From positions 1-23,582 of the forward strand of contig CAKSHP010000029.1 in NCBI GenBank assembly GCA_934457145.1: 23,582 nucleotides of DNA, given 5' to 3'. The notes beneath the pieces are model-generated. The model did no database searches and was not told the DNA's origin. It saw only the letters and a program-made list of their open reading frames with translations. Of this stretch, positions 14,239 to 21,048 are shown one piece after another. The stretch's first letter is position 1. Each line of letters begins with the position of its first letter. This stretch comes from an uncultured Clostridia bacterium. GTDB lineage: Bacteria > Bacillota > Clostridia > UBA1381 > UMGS1253. A program made the translations under genes and the position numbers.

Positions 14239-15057
14239 TTACATAGCGTTACATACACTCTTTGCCCAGCGGCTGGAACTGAACACACCAAGTGCCAGGA
14301 TCAGAGAATACAACAATAATCCCCATGCGCTTGTATCACCAAGGATATTGGAGCTTACCAAAATTGGGAAGAACGATAGGATTAAGTAAATAAAGGCTCC
14401 TTGCAAGCAAACCGCAGCAAAACTTTTCAAAAAGCCTTTTGCAATCTGATTAAGATCATCCGAGGGGAAAGTAGCTATTGGGATAGGTGAAATTGCAATA
14501 TAAACATAAATCTCAATAAAGCGGGCTATACAAATGATCTGAACCAAGCCCAGCAGTACCCAAACACCAAACTTAACTATGACAAGTTCCAAGAGCATAC
14601 CTATTTGATCTCCCAAACTCATAGCGTTGATTTGTGCGGTCATAGCTGCAAGATCAACCGCCCCGGAAACCGAGCCGTTAGCAACGACACCGGCAATGCC
14701 GGTAACAACTGCTTGTGCTACGCTATAAATGGCTTGCATGAAAAGCAAAGAACTGTCTACGGCCACTTTACAAAGCACCATTTTGAACATTACACGAAAC
14801 ACAATTTCAGCTCCAAAGGAAGAACCGCCGCCAGCTCCATCAACTTTGATACTTGCCTTGTAAAGTTCCAGCACGAAAAACAGAGCTAAAATCACATAGG
14901 CAATCGGCATGACAACGCTTGTCATAATGGTATGAACCCACCCATAAAGGGTGTTATTAAAGGCAGAAAGACCGATTGATAAATAGCTGTTTTGCCCTAC
15001 TGCGGCAAACTTATCAATCAAATCCGTTACCCACTTTATCAAAAGGTCTTTAAACAA
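14239..15057 (-). CDS. TrbL/VirB6-like polytopic membrane protein
   Basis: This 272-residue membrane protein has about six hydrophobic segments, starting near residues 45, 85, 110, 155, 205 and 240, and probably forms the inner-membrane part of the channel. The pattern (GWVHTIMTSVVMPIAYVILALFF, RFIEIYVYIAISPIPIA, FLKSFAAVCLQGAFIYLIL) matches VirB6/TrbL proteins of Tn1549-type elements. The amphipathic N-terminus (MFKDLLIKWVTDLIDKFAAVGQ) is usual. The start codon is TTG at 15057 with AAAGGAG 9 nt upstream; I found no ATG in frame with a site. It lies between the Maff2 gene, with a hairpin in the gap, and prgI. Confidence 0.9.
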   Translation of the reverse strand: MFKDLLIKWVTDLIDKFAAVGQNSYLSIGLSAFNNTLYGWVHTIMTSVVMPIAYVILALFFVLELYKASIKVDGAGGGSSFGAEIVFRVMFKMVLCKVAVDSSLLFMQAIYSVAQAVVTGIAGVVANGSVSGAVDLAAMTAQINAMSLGDQIGMLLELVIVKFGVWVLLGLVQIICIARFIEIYVYIAISPIPIATFPSDDLNQIAKGFLKSFAAVCLQGAFIYLILSFFPILVSSNILGDTSAWGLLLYSLILALGVFSSSRWAKSVCNAM

Positions 15058-15088
15058 GGTTACACGCTCCTTTCGTTTTTATAAAATA

Positions 15089-15118
15089 AGGGCGGCTGCT
15101 GTTATGTGCAGCCGCCCT
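15089..15118 (-). terminator. Hairpin between the Maff2 and trbL genes (partial terminator or processing site)
   Basis: AGGGCGGCTGC (15089-15099) and GCAGCCGCCCT (15108-15118) pair perfectly over 11 bp with an 8-nt loop. On the minus strand it is followed by TATTTTAT, a weak U-run. It could reduce read-through past the pilin-like gene or protect its mRNA 3' end, giving more pilin than channel protein. Confidence 0.65.
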
Positions 15119-15153
15119 AATGCAAGGCTATTTGCTGCGGCTTTGCAGCAAGA

Positions 15154-15357
15154 TCACGACACAACCGAACTGAACAAGGCGGCTGCGGCGATAATCAAAC
15201 CCCCGCCAACAATCTGCCAAATGCCCGATTGAAGTGCCGGTCCATTCTTATCTTTCAAGCCGCCAGCGAGAACGACAACGCCCCACACCAGCCACAGACC
15301 GCCGCCGATAATTGCAAACTTTGTAACAAGAGTAAGTACCTGATTGAGCAACTCCAT
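15154..15357 (-). CDS. Maff2-family small membrane protein (VirB2/pilin-like)
   Basis: This 67-residue protein has two hydrophobic helices (about 9-31 and 45-64) joined by a short polar turn, GGLKDKNGPALQSG. It fits the Maff2 family of conjugative elements, which occupy the place of VirB2/TrbC pilins between virD4 and trbL. The glycine-rich helices (IIGGGLWLVWGVVVLAGG, IVGGGLIIAAAALF) resemble pilin subunits. There is no long signal peptide. A GAGG site precedes the ATG. The strong hairpin just downstream would favour higher expression than the next gene. The pilin role is inferred from size, topology and position. Confidence 0.8.
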   Translation of the reverse strand: MELLNQVLTLVTKFAIIGGGLWLVWGVVVLAGGLKDKNGPALQSGIWQIVGGGLIIAAAALFSSVVS

Positions 15358-15404
15358 AATTTTTACCTCTGCTTTCTTTTTGTGTGTTATTAGAAAAAAC
15401 GCTT

Positions 15405-17180
15405 TTATACGAGTGCGTTCAACTCCGATAGGGTGACTACTTGAACTTCCTTTACATTGTCCAAGAAGTGTTCATCAACAGCAGCCTGCGCTTTCCGAAT
15501 ATCAAATATTGGCGCGCCGCCGTCATTGATCTGCTTATATCGCTTATGCTTTGCTGTTGGGTATTTAAGCGACTTAAACGGGGGTAATCCGGTTATCAGG
15601 ACAAGGCATTGTGTTCTTTTCAATCGGCCAATTTCGGCAGCGTCAATCAGATCCCGCCCAAGTATGCTGTTGTTAAGACTGTAACTGCCGGTTTGCCCAC
15701 GACTTTCATTGACATTTTGAGTATCAATCGTAGTTTTACCGATCATTTCAGAGATTTGCTTTGTTGTCTTTGTGGACTTCCCGCCCAAGAAAACAAAGGT
15801 GTCGCAGCAATCTATGATTGTTTCGCTATCGTCCTTATAAATGGACGAAATTTGCGTCAAGCTCTGCAAAATTATCATGCAGCTTATGTTTCGGCTTCGG
15901 ATCGTAGAGATCAACCGGTGGAAATCCGGAACCTTTCCTATGTTGGCGAACTCATCAAACAAACACCGAACATGGAACGGCAATTTGCCGCCGTATTCGT
16001 TGTCTGCTTTTTCGCAAAGCAAATTGAACATTTGGTACATAATCATAGCGATCAAAAAGGCATAGGTACTATCCGTATCGCTCATAATCACGAAAAAGGC
16101 TGTTTTTCGATCTCCCAGTTCGTCAAGCTGCAATTCATCGTACAGCATAACTTCCCGCAGCTCGTCAATATCAAACGGAGCCAACCGGGCAGCACAGGAA
16201 ATCAAAATACTTTTAAGCGTTTTCCCCGCCGCCTGTTTGAACTTTTTGTACTGCTTCACCGCAAGGCAATTTGGCTTTTCCTTTTCCAAATCTTCAAACA
16301 TAATGTCGATCGGGCTTTGGTAATCTTCGTCGTCCTCTTTTACTTTGCACATATCCAGCATTTCAATCATCATGGGAATGTTTTGATCTTCCGGTGGGGC
16401 TTCATACCAAAGATAAGCGATAAGTGCCGTGTATAGCAGCTTTTCGCAGTCTTTCCAAAACTTTTCACCGGAACCGGTTCCCTCTCCGTTGGTATTCTCC
16501 ATAAGAACCGTTACGACTTTCAGAATGTCCTTTTCCTTGTGGATATACGCCAGCGGGTTATAATGGAGCGATTTTGAAAAATCTATGGTGTTAAAGGAGC
16601 GGACGGTATATCCGTTGTTTGTAAACAAATACCCAGTTTCCGGGAGAATGGTTCCTTTTGGATCGGTGATTACATAGCTGCTGTGAAGCTGCATAAGGGA
16701 CGGCTTAATTTCTGAATATGTCTTGCCGGAACCGGAGCCGCCAACTACCACAATGTTTTTGTTGCGGTCGGCTTCAAAGTCTTTTACTTTTCGGACGCTT
16801 ATTTGCTCTGTGGCCGAAAGAGGAATATTCATGTCCGGTTCGCGATCGGTAAGAGGTTTTATATCTTTTGCTGTCCCCCATCGTGCGGAGCCGTGTTCTA
16901 ATCCGCGCATAAAGTTCTTTGCGCCAAACACATTGTATAAAAAGATTAGCCAAACACAGGCTGCGCCGATCGCACCGGAAATCAAGGCCGTTTTTGAAGT
17001 TCCTATCATAAAGGGGTTGTTTTGCAAGGCTGGAATTATTGCGTCTATGGCTGCGTTGATGTTTTCTACAAGGTTTCCGGTTAGCCCCTCAAAGATAAGG
17101 GCTGTTCGGTTTGCGAGATGTCCAACCAATAATGAAGCAATGATTGAAAAGAAAAGGAAAGGCTTAATATCTTTTTTCAT
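15405..17180 (-). CDS. virD4: VirD4/TraG-type coupling ATPase
   Basis: This 591-residue coupling protein brings the relaxase-DNA complex to the channel. Two N-terminal membrane segments (about 7-24 and 63-85) are followed by the ATPase. Walker A is VVGGSGSGKT (about 145-154). The TraG signature YVITDPKGTILPETG follows, and Walker B is RCLFDEFANIG (about 405-415). SRNISCMIILQSLTQ and the C-terminal LVLITGLPPFKSLKYP are typical of VirD4 proteins in Tn1549 elements. The ATG at 17180 overlaps the pcfB stop (ATGA), so both are translated together. No key residue is missing. Confidence 0.95.
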   Translation of the reverse strand: MKKDIKPFLFFSIIASLLVGHLANRTALIFEGLTGNLVENINAAIDAIIPALQNNPFMIGTSKTALISGAIGAACVWLIFLYNVFGAKNFMRGLEHGSARWGTAKDIKPLTDREPDMNIPLSATEQISVRKVKDFEADRNKNIVVVGGSGSGKTYSEIKPSLMQLHSSYVITDPKGTILPETGYLFTNNGYTVRSFNTIDFSKSLHYNPLAYIHKEKDILKVVTVLMENTNGEGTGSGEKFWKDCEKLLYTALIAYLWYEAPPEDQNIPMMIEMLDMCKVKEDDEDYQSPIDIMFEDLEKEKPNCLAVKQYKKFKQAAGKTLKSILISCAARLAPFDIDELREVMLYDELQLDELGDRKTAFFVIMSDTDSTYAFLIAMIMYQMFNLLCEKADNEYGGKLPFHVRCLFDEFANIGKVPDFHRLISTIRSRNISCMIILQSLTQISSIYKDDSETIIDCCDTFVFLGGKSTKTTKQISEMIGKTTIDTQNVNESRGQTGSYSLNNSILGRDLIDAAEIGRLKRTQCLVLITGLPPFKSLKYPTAKHKRYKQINDGGAPIFDIRKAQAAVDEHFLDNVKEVQVVTLSELNALV

Positions 17181-17644
17181 CGGGCTTCTTTCCCCCTGTC
17201 TGCACTATGCTCATGTTCCGGGGGCGTTCTTTCTGCGTTTCGCTGTGCCGCCTTTTCCTCGGCTTCTTTCATAACTTCCTTGATAGGCTTCTTGCTTCCC
17301 TTTTGGAAGTTCTCAACGCATTTCTGCAAGCCTTTATAAACACGATCCACATCTTGCCCTTTGAAGAAAACGGTGTAGTTTTGTGTTTCCGTGTCTTTTT
17401 TTATTGAAAAATCCACGGCGTACTTGTTAAGCTCTCGCTTAAAGGCTTGCATATCTTCTCCGGTGAGTTCTATGCTTTCCAGCTTTTTACCTTGCAGATT
17501 GAGCTTTTTTAGGCTCTGCTCCCCATGGGTGATTTTTTCCCGGTTAGCAAGGATCTGTTCAATCAGCCCTTTAAGTGCTGCTGCGGTGATTTTTGCCGCT
17601 TTCCATTCAACTTGTACGGCCTGTTCTTGTAAATCTGCCGCCAT
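17177..17644 (-). CDS. pcfB: PcfB-family (DUF3801) conjugation protein
   Basis: This 155-residue cytoplasmic protein matches PcfB/DUF3801, the usual first gene before virD4 in Tn1549- and pCF10-type operons. The N-terminal half is helical (VEWKAAKITAAALKGLIEQILA). The middle (TGEDMQAFKRELNKYAVDFSIKKD, then YTVFFKGQDVDRVYKGLQKC) is the conserved part. The basic C-terminus (KKPIKEVMKEAEEKAAQRN) looks like a looser version of the tail found on ToxN and the ArdC-type protein. An AAAGGTGG site precedes the ATG. It is the first gene of the long operon, after a leader with GAG repeats and hairpins. The detailed role is not established; coupling-protein partner is inference. Confidence 0.85.
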   Translation of the reverse strand: MAADLQEQAVQVEWKAAKITAAALKGLIEQILANREKITHGEQSLKKLNLQGKKLESIELTGEDMQAFKRELNKYAVDFSIKKDTETQNYTVFFKGQDVDRVYKGLQKCVENFQKGSKKPIKEVMKEAEEKAAQRNAERTPPEHEHSADRGKEAR

Positions 17645-17677
17645 AAGTCCACCACCTTTCGGTTTTTATATACAAAA

Positions 17678-17714
17678 ATGCCGCTCTACACCCCAACCGG
17701 GCATAAAACGGCAT
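17678..17714 (-). promoter_or_regulatory. Leader hairpin before pcfB, terminator-like
   Basis: On the minus strand ATGCCG (17714-17709) pairs with CGGCAT (17683-17678), with an inner CCC-GGTT-GGG stem, and is followed by TTTTTG. It lies about 35 bp before the pcfB start. It could attenuate the transfer operon. Confidence 0.5.
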
Positions 17715-17738
17715 ATCTATCCTGTATTAAGCGCATGG

Positions 17739-17766
17739 AAAAAAGGGCAGAGTTATTCTGCTCTGC
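17739..17766 (-). promoter_or_regulatory. Terminator-like hairpin using the last GAG repeat
   Basis: On the minus strand GCAGAG (17766-17761), loop CAGAATAA, CTCTGC (17752-17747) form a 6-bp stem, followed by CC and six U residues (17744-17739). The 5' arm is part of the last GAGCA repeat, so a factor bound to the repeats would compete with this hairpin. Confidence 0.5.
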
Positions 17767-17813
17767 TCTGCTCTGCTCTGCTCTGCTCTGCTCTGCTCTG
17801 CTCTGCTCTGCTC
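17757..17813 (-). repeat. Eleven GAG triplets with 2-nt CA spacers in the transfer-operon leader
   Basis: The plus strand reads TCTG, ten CTCTG units (17761-17810), then CTC. The minus-strand transcript therefore contains exactly eleven GAG triplets, each separated by CA. The predicted start site of the nearer promoter falls at or just before the first triplet. The repeat is not in a gene. Changing its unit number would not change either promoter's spacing, only the RNA leader. Confidence 0.95.
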
Positions 17814-17818
17814 AAATG

Positions 17819-17846
17819 ATTGTACTGCTTCCTCACTCTTTGTCAA
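17819..17846 (-). promoter_or_regulatory. Transfer operon promoter P2 (proximal)
   Basis: On the minus strand TTGACA (17846-17841) and TACAAT (17824-17819) are 16 bp apart. The expected start is near 17812, at the first GAG triplet. Confidence 0.8.
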
Positions 17847-17881
17847 CCCCTTTCTTGTTTCATACCCCCTTTTTCATACTT

Positions 17882-17910
17882 ATTTTACTGTTTGTTCTTC
17901 TTTGTGTCAA
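17882..17910 (-). promoter_or_regulatory. Transfer operon promoter P1 (distal)
   Basis: On the minus strand TTGACA (17910-17905) and TAAAAT (17887-17882) are 17 bp apart. A transcript from here would carry about 60 nt of extra leader before the GAG repeats. It diverges from the rep promoter at 17995-18023. Confidence 0.75.
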
Positions 17911-17994
17911 CATTTTTTTGAAAGATTTTTTTGTGAAAGAAAAATCCCAATTTATAACCGATTATGTAAATTGCATTTTTATTACTATAAATGT

Positions 17995-18023
17995 TTGACA
18001 CTTTAATTGCATTTTTCTATAAT
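17995..18023 (+). promoter_or_regulatory. rep promoter 1 (perfect consensus)
   Basis: TTGACA (17995-18000) and TATAAT (18018-18023) are 17 bp apart. It is flanked by TTGCATTTTTATTACT upstream (17971-17986) and an AGTAC-rich inverted element downstream (about 18029-18042), which may be operators. A terminator-like hairpin follows at 18102-18128. Confidence 0.85.
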
Positions 18024-18101
18024 TATTATAGTACCACAGTACTTTAATACTAAAACACCACGATATGAACGGCGGTTCTTTTTTCGGAGAGGTGAAAAGA
18101 G

Positions 18102-18128
18102 AGCTGCCCCACGAGGGCGGCTTTTCTT
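18102..18128 (+). terminator. Attenuator-like hairpin in the rep leader
   Basis: AGCTGCCC (18102-18109) pairs with GGGCGGCT (18115-18122) with one G-U, loop CACGA, followed by TTTCTTCTT. It lies between two rep promoters, so transcripts from promoter 1 may end here as an RNA of about 100 nt. Confidence 0.65.
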
Positions 18129-18129
18129 C

Positions 18130-18158
18130 TTGACGGTGGTGTAATTTTGGTGTAAAAT
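18130..18158 (+). promoter_or_regulatory. rep promoter 2
   Basis: TTGACG (18130-18135) and TAAAAT (18153-18158) are 17 bp apart. It lies just after the attenuator and 37 bp before the first gene of the rep operon. Confidence 0.7.
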
Positions 18159-18194
18159 GAGTTATAAAAGTAAAAGATTGGAGGAAGTCGATTT

Positions 18195-18461
18195 ATGGGA
18201 AACGATTTTATGCAATATCCGACCACTGTTAAAATGTTGGCCGATGAAATAAAGAGAGCTTGCACCGCGTACACTTCCCGGCAGATTGATAATGACCGGA
18301 TCAGAGAGATTATCTTTTGGTATGCAAATGCCATGCCGGACAAGCTGTTTTATGGAGCTGACCTTAATCCGACAATATCAAAGATTATTGGGAAAAAAAG
18401 AGTGCGCCTTATCAATGATATGTTGGACGGCTACCAGCACCAATTAAGCGGGGGTAGGTAA
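18195..18461 (+). CDS. Small protein upstream of repA, possibly TIGR04540-like
   Basis: This 88-residue protein has an N-terminal helix (TVKMLADEIKRACTAY) and a C-terminal block (NPTISKIIGKKRVRLINDMLDGY). That pattern recalls small Clostridia proteins of the TIGR04540 type, which have no assigned function. GGAGG lies 10 nt before the ATG. Its stop (TAA, 18459-18461) touches the repA ATG at 18462, so the two are co-translated. Promoter 2 and the attenuator stand directly upstream. It may control copy number or transcription, but nothing in the sequence proves this. The family match is from memory and is uncertain; the gene itself is well supported by its site and coupling. Confidence 0.65.
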   Translation: MGNDFMQYPTTVKMLADEIKRACTAYTSRQIDNDRIREIIFWYANAMPDKLFYGADLNPTISKIIGKKRVRLINDMLDGYQHQLSGGR

Positions 18462-19907
18462 ATGGAAAAGGTTATCAGCTTCGGAGATCAACTTAAAGTA
18501 GAGGGTATCAATTTCAAAGGCTTTGGTATTTTGCCGAAGTATGTCATGCTCGATCCCGATTTGTCGATCGAAGCAAAAACTATCTATGCCTATTTTTGCA
18601 GTTTTGCCGGAAACGGAAGTGCAACCTTTCCGGGGAGAGATAAAATCCTATCTGATCTGCCTATGTCAAAGGACGCTTATTATAAACACTTTCGGCAGCT
18701 CACGGATCAAGGCTATATCACCGTGGAGCAACAAGGCGGCAACTCCGGGGCTATTTACGGGAAGAATATCTATACGCTGGTATCAAACCCTAAAAAGTTT
18801 TCTGAAAAACCCGAAGATACCAAACACGGCCTTGCTTATAGCCGGATCAGGTTTTCCGGCCTGAAAGCTGCGGGATTTGGCATGATCCCGAAAGCTGTTA
18901 TGATTGATCCTCGGCTTCCTGTTAAAGCAAAGGGAGTTTACGCTTACTTTTGCAGCTTCACCGGCTCCGGAAATAATGCCTTTCCAAAAAAGGAGAAGAT
19001 CCTTTTTCATTTGGGAATTGCAGAAAAGACTTACTATAAGTTCTATAAGCTGCTGACGGAGCTTAACTATATTACCGCCGTACAACGCCATATAGACGGT
19101 AGGCTACAAGTAAATGATTATTACTTGAATGATACGCCAAACGCTGCAAACGCCCAAAAAAAGACGGTTTTTTCCTGTTCTACACAGGACAGTAAAAAAC
19201 AGGACACGGAGCTTAAAATACAGGACGGTAAAAAACAGGACACGGAAAAACAGGACAGTAAAAAACAGGACACGGAGCTTGAAATACAGGACGGTAAAAA
19301 ACAGGACACGGAAAAACAGGACACGCAAATACAGGACAGTAAAAAACAGGACACTAATAAAAACAATTCTAATAAAAACAACGTTCTATATAATCACTCT
19401 CTCAATCAACAACCGGCGCAGCCGGAACAGATAGAGGGAGCGAGAGATGTTAAACGTGATATTTCTTATGAAGTAGAAACAGAGCTGCTAAAACAGAAAA
19501 AATTGCCGTATTACTTCAAGGCCGATCCTGAAAAGATGATTGCTGCTATTCATTTCATGGTAGAGTGGGACACATTCTTTCCCAATGGCTATAAAGACGG
19601 GTTTGAGCAACGGATTTACAACTTGTTTGTTGAAGCCTTGATTGAAATGTGCTGCGCTGACAAGCCCATGGCACTGAAAGGCAGTATCACTACTTACGCA
19701 AAGGTTATTGATAAGATTAACCAGCTTGCCAAGTTTGAGGATTACTATGTTGATATTTCCGAGTTTGCTGATCCGGCACGAGAAAACTATAAAAGGGCTG
19801 CGCTCGATCAGGACATAAGAAATCCTATGCAGTACATGAAAGCCTGTATTTGGGACGCTATGCAAACTGGGAGCATAGGAATGTATGCCGATATAGCACG
19901 GATATAG
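18462..19907 (+). CDS. repA: RepA_N-like replication initiator with duplicated winged-helix domains
   Basis: This 481-residue protein is the likely replication initiator. Two similar DNA-binding domains lie in tandem, residues about 17-91 (FKGFGILPKYVMLDPDLS, YAYFCSFAGNG, YYKHFRQLTDQGYITVE) and 134-209 (AAGFGMIPKAVMIDPRLP, YAYFCSFTGSG, YYKFYKLLTELNYITAV). Both look like RepA_N-type winged helices. Residues about 242-307 are a low-complexity QDSKKQDTE linker encoded by iteron repeats, then an Asn/Lys stretch. The C-terminal part (about 330-481, ending MQYMKACIWDAMQTGSIGMYADIARI) resembles the DUF6017-type region of initiators in Tn1549 relatives. Theta plasmids of the RepA_N class keep their origin inside the gene, which fits the iterons. 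A hairpin with a T-run follows. Confidence 0.85.
   Translation: MEKVISFGDQLKVEGINFKGFGILPKYVMLDPDLSIEAKTIYAYFCSFAGNGSATFPGRDKILSDLPMSKDAYYKHFRQLTDQGYITVEQQGGNSGAIYGKNIYTLVSNPKKFSEKPEDTKHGLAYSRIRFSGLKAAGFGMIPKAVMIDPRLPVKAKGVYAYFCSFTGSGNNAFPKKEKILFHLGIAEKTYYKFYKLLTELNYITAVQRHIDGRLQVNDYYLNDTPNAANAQKKTVFSCSTQDSKKQDTELKIQDGKKQDTEKQDSKKQDTELEIQDGKKQDTEKQDTQIQDSKKQDTNKNNSNKNNVLYNHSLNQQPAQPEQIEGARDVKRDISYEVETELLKQKKLPYYFKADPEKMIAAIHFMVEWDTFFPNGYKDGFEQRIYNLFVEALIEMCCADKPMALKGSITTYAKVIDKINQLAKFEDYYVDISEFADPARENYKRAALDQDIRNPMQYMKACIWDAMQTGSIGMYADIARI
19185..19352 (+). repeat. Iteron array inside repA, probable replication origin
   Basis: CAGGAC occurs eleven times, starting at 19185, 19200, 19221, 19236, 19251, 19266, 19287, 19302, 19317, 19332 and 19347. 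Spacings are 15 or 21 bp, giving a 66-bp higher-order unit twice and then three 15-bp units. All copies are in frame and encode Gln-Asp. RepA_N plasmids carry their origin iterons at this place in rep. Confidence 0.8.
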
Positions 19908-19917
19908 TGCAATTAAA

Positions 19918-19946
19918 GGGAGCTGCGAAAAGCGGCTTTCTTTTTT
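19918..19946 (+). terminator. Probable terminator after repA
   Basis: GGAGCTGC, loop GAAAA, GCGGCTTTC forms a short stem with G-U pairs and is followed by TTTTTT. It lies between repA and the par promoter. Confidence 0.55.
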
Positions 19947-19968
19947 GCAGTTTTAGTACTATAAATGC

Positions 19969-19997
19969 TTGACACTAAAAAGCGAGTTAGGTATAAT
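19969..19997 (+). promoter_or_regulatory. par operon promoter (perfect consensus) with flanking AGTAC elements
   Basis: TTGACA (19969-19974) and TATAAT (19992-19997) are 17 bp apart. TTGCAGTTTTAGTACT (19945-19960) lies upstream. An inverted element (TTTAGT...ACTAAA, within about 20000-20020) covers the expected start site and suggests autoregulation by a Par protein. Confidence 0.85.
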
Positions 19998-20042
19998 GAT
20001 TTTAGTACCAAAACACTAAAGTACGAAAGGAGCAAAGAAAGT

Positions 20043-20291
20043 ATGTCGTTCTTACCTGATCCAAAAGAATTAAAATTTGGGGTGGGCGGTCTGCGCCAGC
20101 AGTACGATAAGATGAAAAAGGTGGGGAGATGTCCTTATGATAGCTTTGAAGAATATATGCGCGACTTTTTGCCGGAGCTTCCACCCGAAGAAATGAAAAA
20201 AACTGATTTTGGGGGACAATGCGAGAAAGTACTTTATGACGCATTCAATTCTGAATTAACAAAGGGAAAGAGAGGAAATCCAAATGGCTAA
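20043..20291 (+). CDS. Small conserved-looking protein at the head of the par operon
   Basis: This 82-residue protein is of unknown function. It is polar, with the segments ELKFGVGGLRQQYDKMKKVGRCPYDSFEEYM and FLPELPPEEMKKTDFGGQCEKVLYDAF. No membrane segment or clear DNA-binding motif is seen. AAAGGAG lies about 11 nt before the ATG, and its 3' end overlaps the parA start by 8 bp, so it belongs to the par operon. It could be a regulator or a partition accessory, but I do not recognise a family. Confidence 0.65.
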   Translation: MSFLPDPKELKFGVGGLRQQYDKMKKVGRCPYDSFEEYMRDFLPELPPEEMKKTDFGGQCEKVLYDAFNSELTKGKRGNPNG

Positions 20292-21048
20292 AGTAATTGC
20301 AATCGCAAATCAAAAAGGTGGCGTTGCCAAGACTACGACAAGCGGGGCACTTGCTGCCGGACTGAAAAAGAAAGGTTTTAATGTGCTGGCGGTTGATGTT
20401 GATCCGCAAGGCAATTTGTCCGACAGTGTCGGAGCTGATAACCAGCACGAAGTAACCGTTTATGAATTGCTGAAAATAGAAACCACAGCAAAAGAAGCAA
20501 TTCAGAAAATGGATATGTTTGATATTATCCCGGCAAATATTATGCTTGCTGGTGCAGAACAGGAGATTGCACAGATTGGCAAAGAACAAAGATTGAAAGA
20601 AATGCTTGCGCCGATCATGTGCGATTATGATTATATTGTGATTGATACGCCGCCCGCGCTGGGGCTTATGACGATCAATGCCTTTACTGTTGCTGATGAT
20701 GTAATTGTACCAACAACAGCCGGTATCTTTGCGGCAAACGGTATTGGTCAACTTTATGATACAATTAAGAATGTGCAGAGGTACTGCAATAAGAAAGTAA
20801 AGATTGCAGGTATTCTTCTTACAAAGTATAATCCACGTACCATCAACAACCGCGACATGAAAGAGTTGACAGAGCAGCTTGCACAGTACATGGACGCTCC
20901 GATGTATCAAACCACAATCCGTTCATCTGTTGTTGTTGAGGAAGCACAGACGCGAAAGACAGACATATTCAGTTATAAAGCGGACGCTGCTGTTGCGGGA
21001 GATTATGCCGCTTTTATTGAAGAGTATTTGAAAGGGGAAAATAAGTAA
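20284..21048 (+). CDS. parA: ParA-family partition ATPase
   Basis: This 254-residue ATPase segregates plasmid copies by patterning on the nucleoid. The deviant Walker A is KGGVAKTT (about 10-17, in ANQKGGVAKTTTSGALA). Walker A' is in VLAVDVDPQGNLSDSVGA, and Walker B is YIVIDTPPALG. There is no N-terminal helix-turn-helix, so it is a short Soj-like (type Ib) ParA that does not itself repress from an N-domain. NNRDMKELTEQL and RSSVVVEEAQTRKTDIF near the end are usual for the family. AGAGG precedes the ATG. Its stop overlaps the next start (TAATG at 21046-21050), coupling it to the centromere-binding protein. Confidence 0.95.
   Translation: MAKVIAIANQKGGVAKTTTSGALAAGLKKKGFNVLAVDVDPQGNLSDSVGADNQHEVTVYELLKIETTAKEAIQKMDMFDIIPANIMLAGAEQEIAQIGKEQRLKEMLAPIMCDYDYIVIDTPPALGLMTINAFTVADDVIVPTTAGIFAANGIGQLYDTIKNVQRYCNKKVKIAGILLTKYNPRTINNRDMKELTEQLAQYMDAPMYQTTIRSSVVVEEAQTRKTDIFSYKADAAVAGDYAAFIEEYLKGENK

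Noticed and set aside
17757..17813. Pentanucleotide repeat as a promoter-spacing phase switch
   Set aside because: Both promoters lie upstream of the repeat with intact spacing, so unit changes would alter only the leader RNA.
17391..17998. Plus-strand ORFs through the CTCTG repeat
   Set aside because: Leu/Cys/Ser repeats result from the pentanucleotide array; no ribosome site and antisense to pcfB. Phase-variable coding is not supported.
18065..18133. A 22-residue leader peptide before the rep operon
   Set aside because: It has no ribosome site and its 3' half is the attenuator hairpin.
19104..19381. Minus-strand ORFs rich in Phe/Leu/Val/Ser opposite repA
   Set aside because: They are shadows of the iteron repeats, without ribosome sites.
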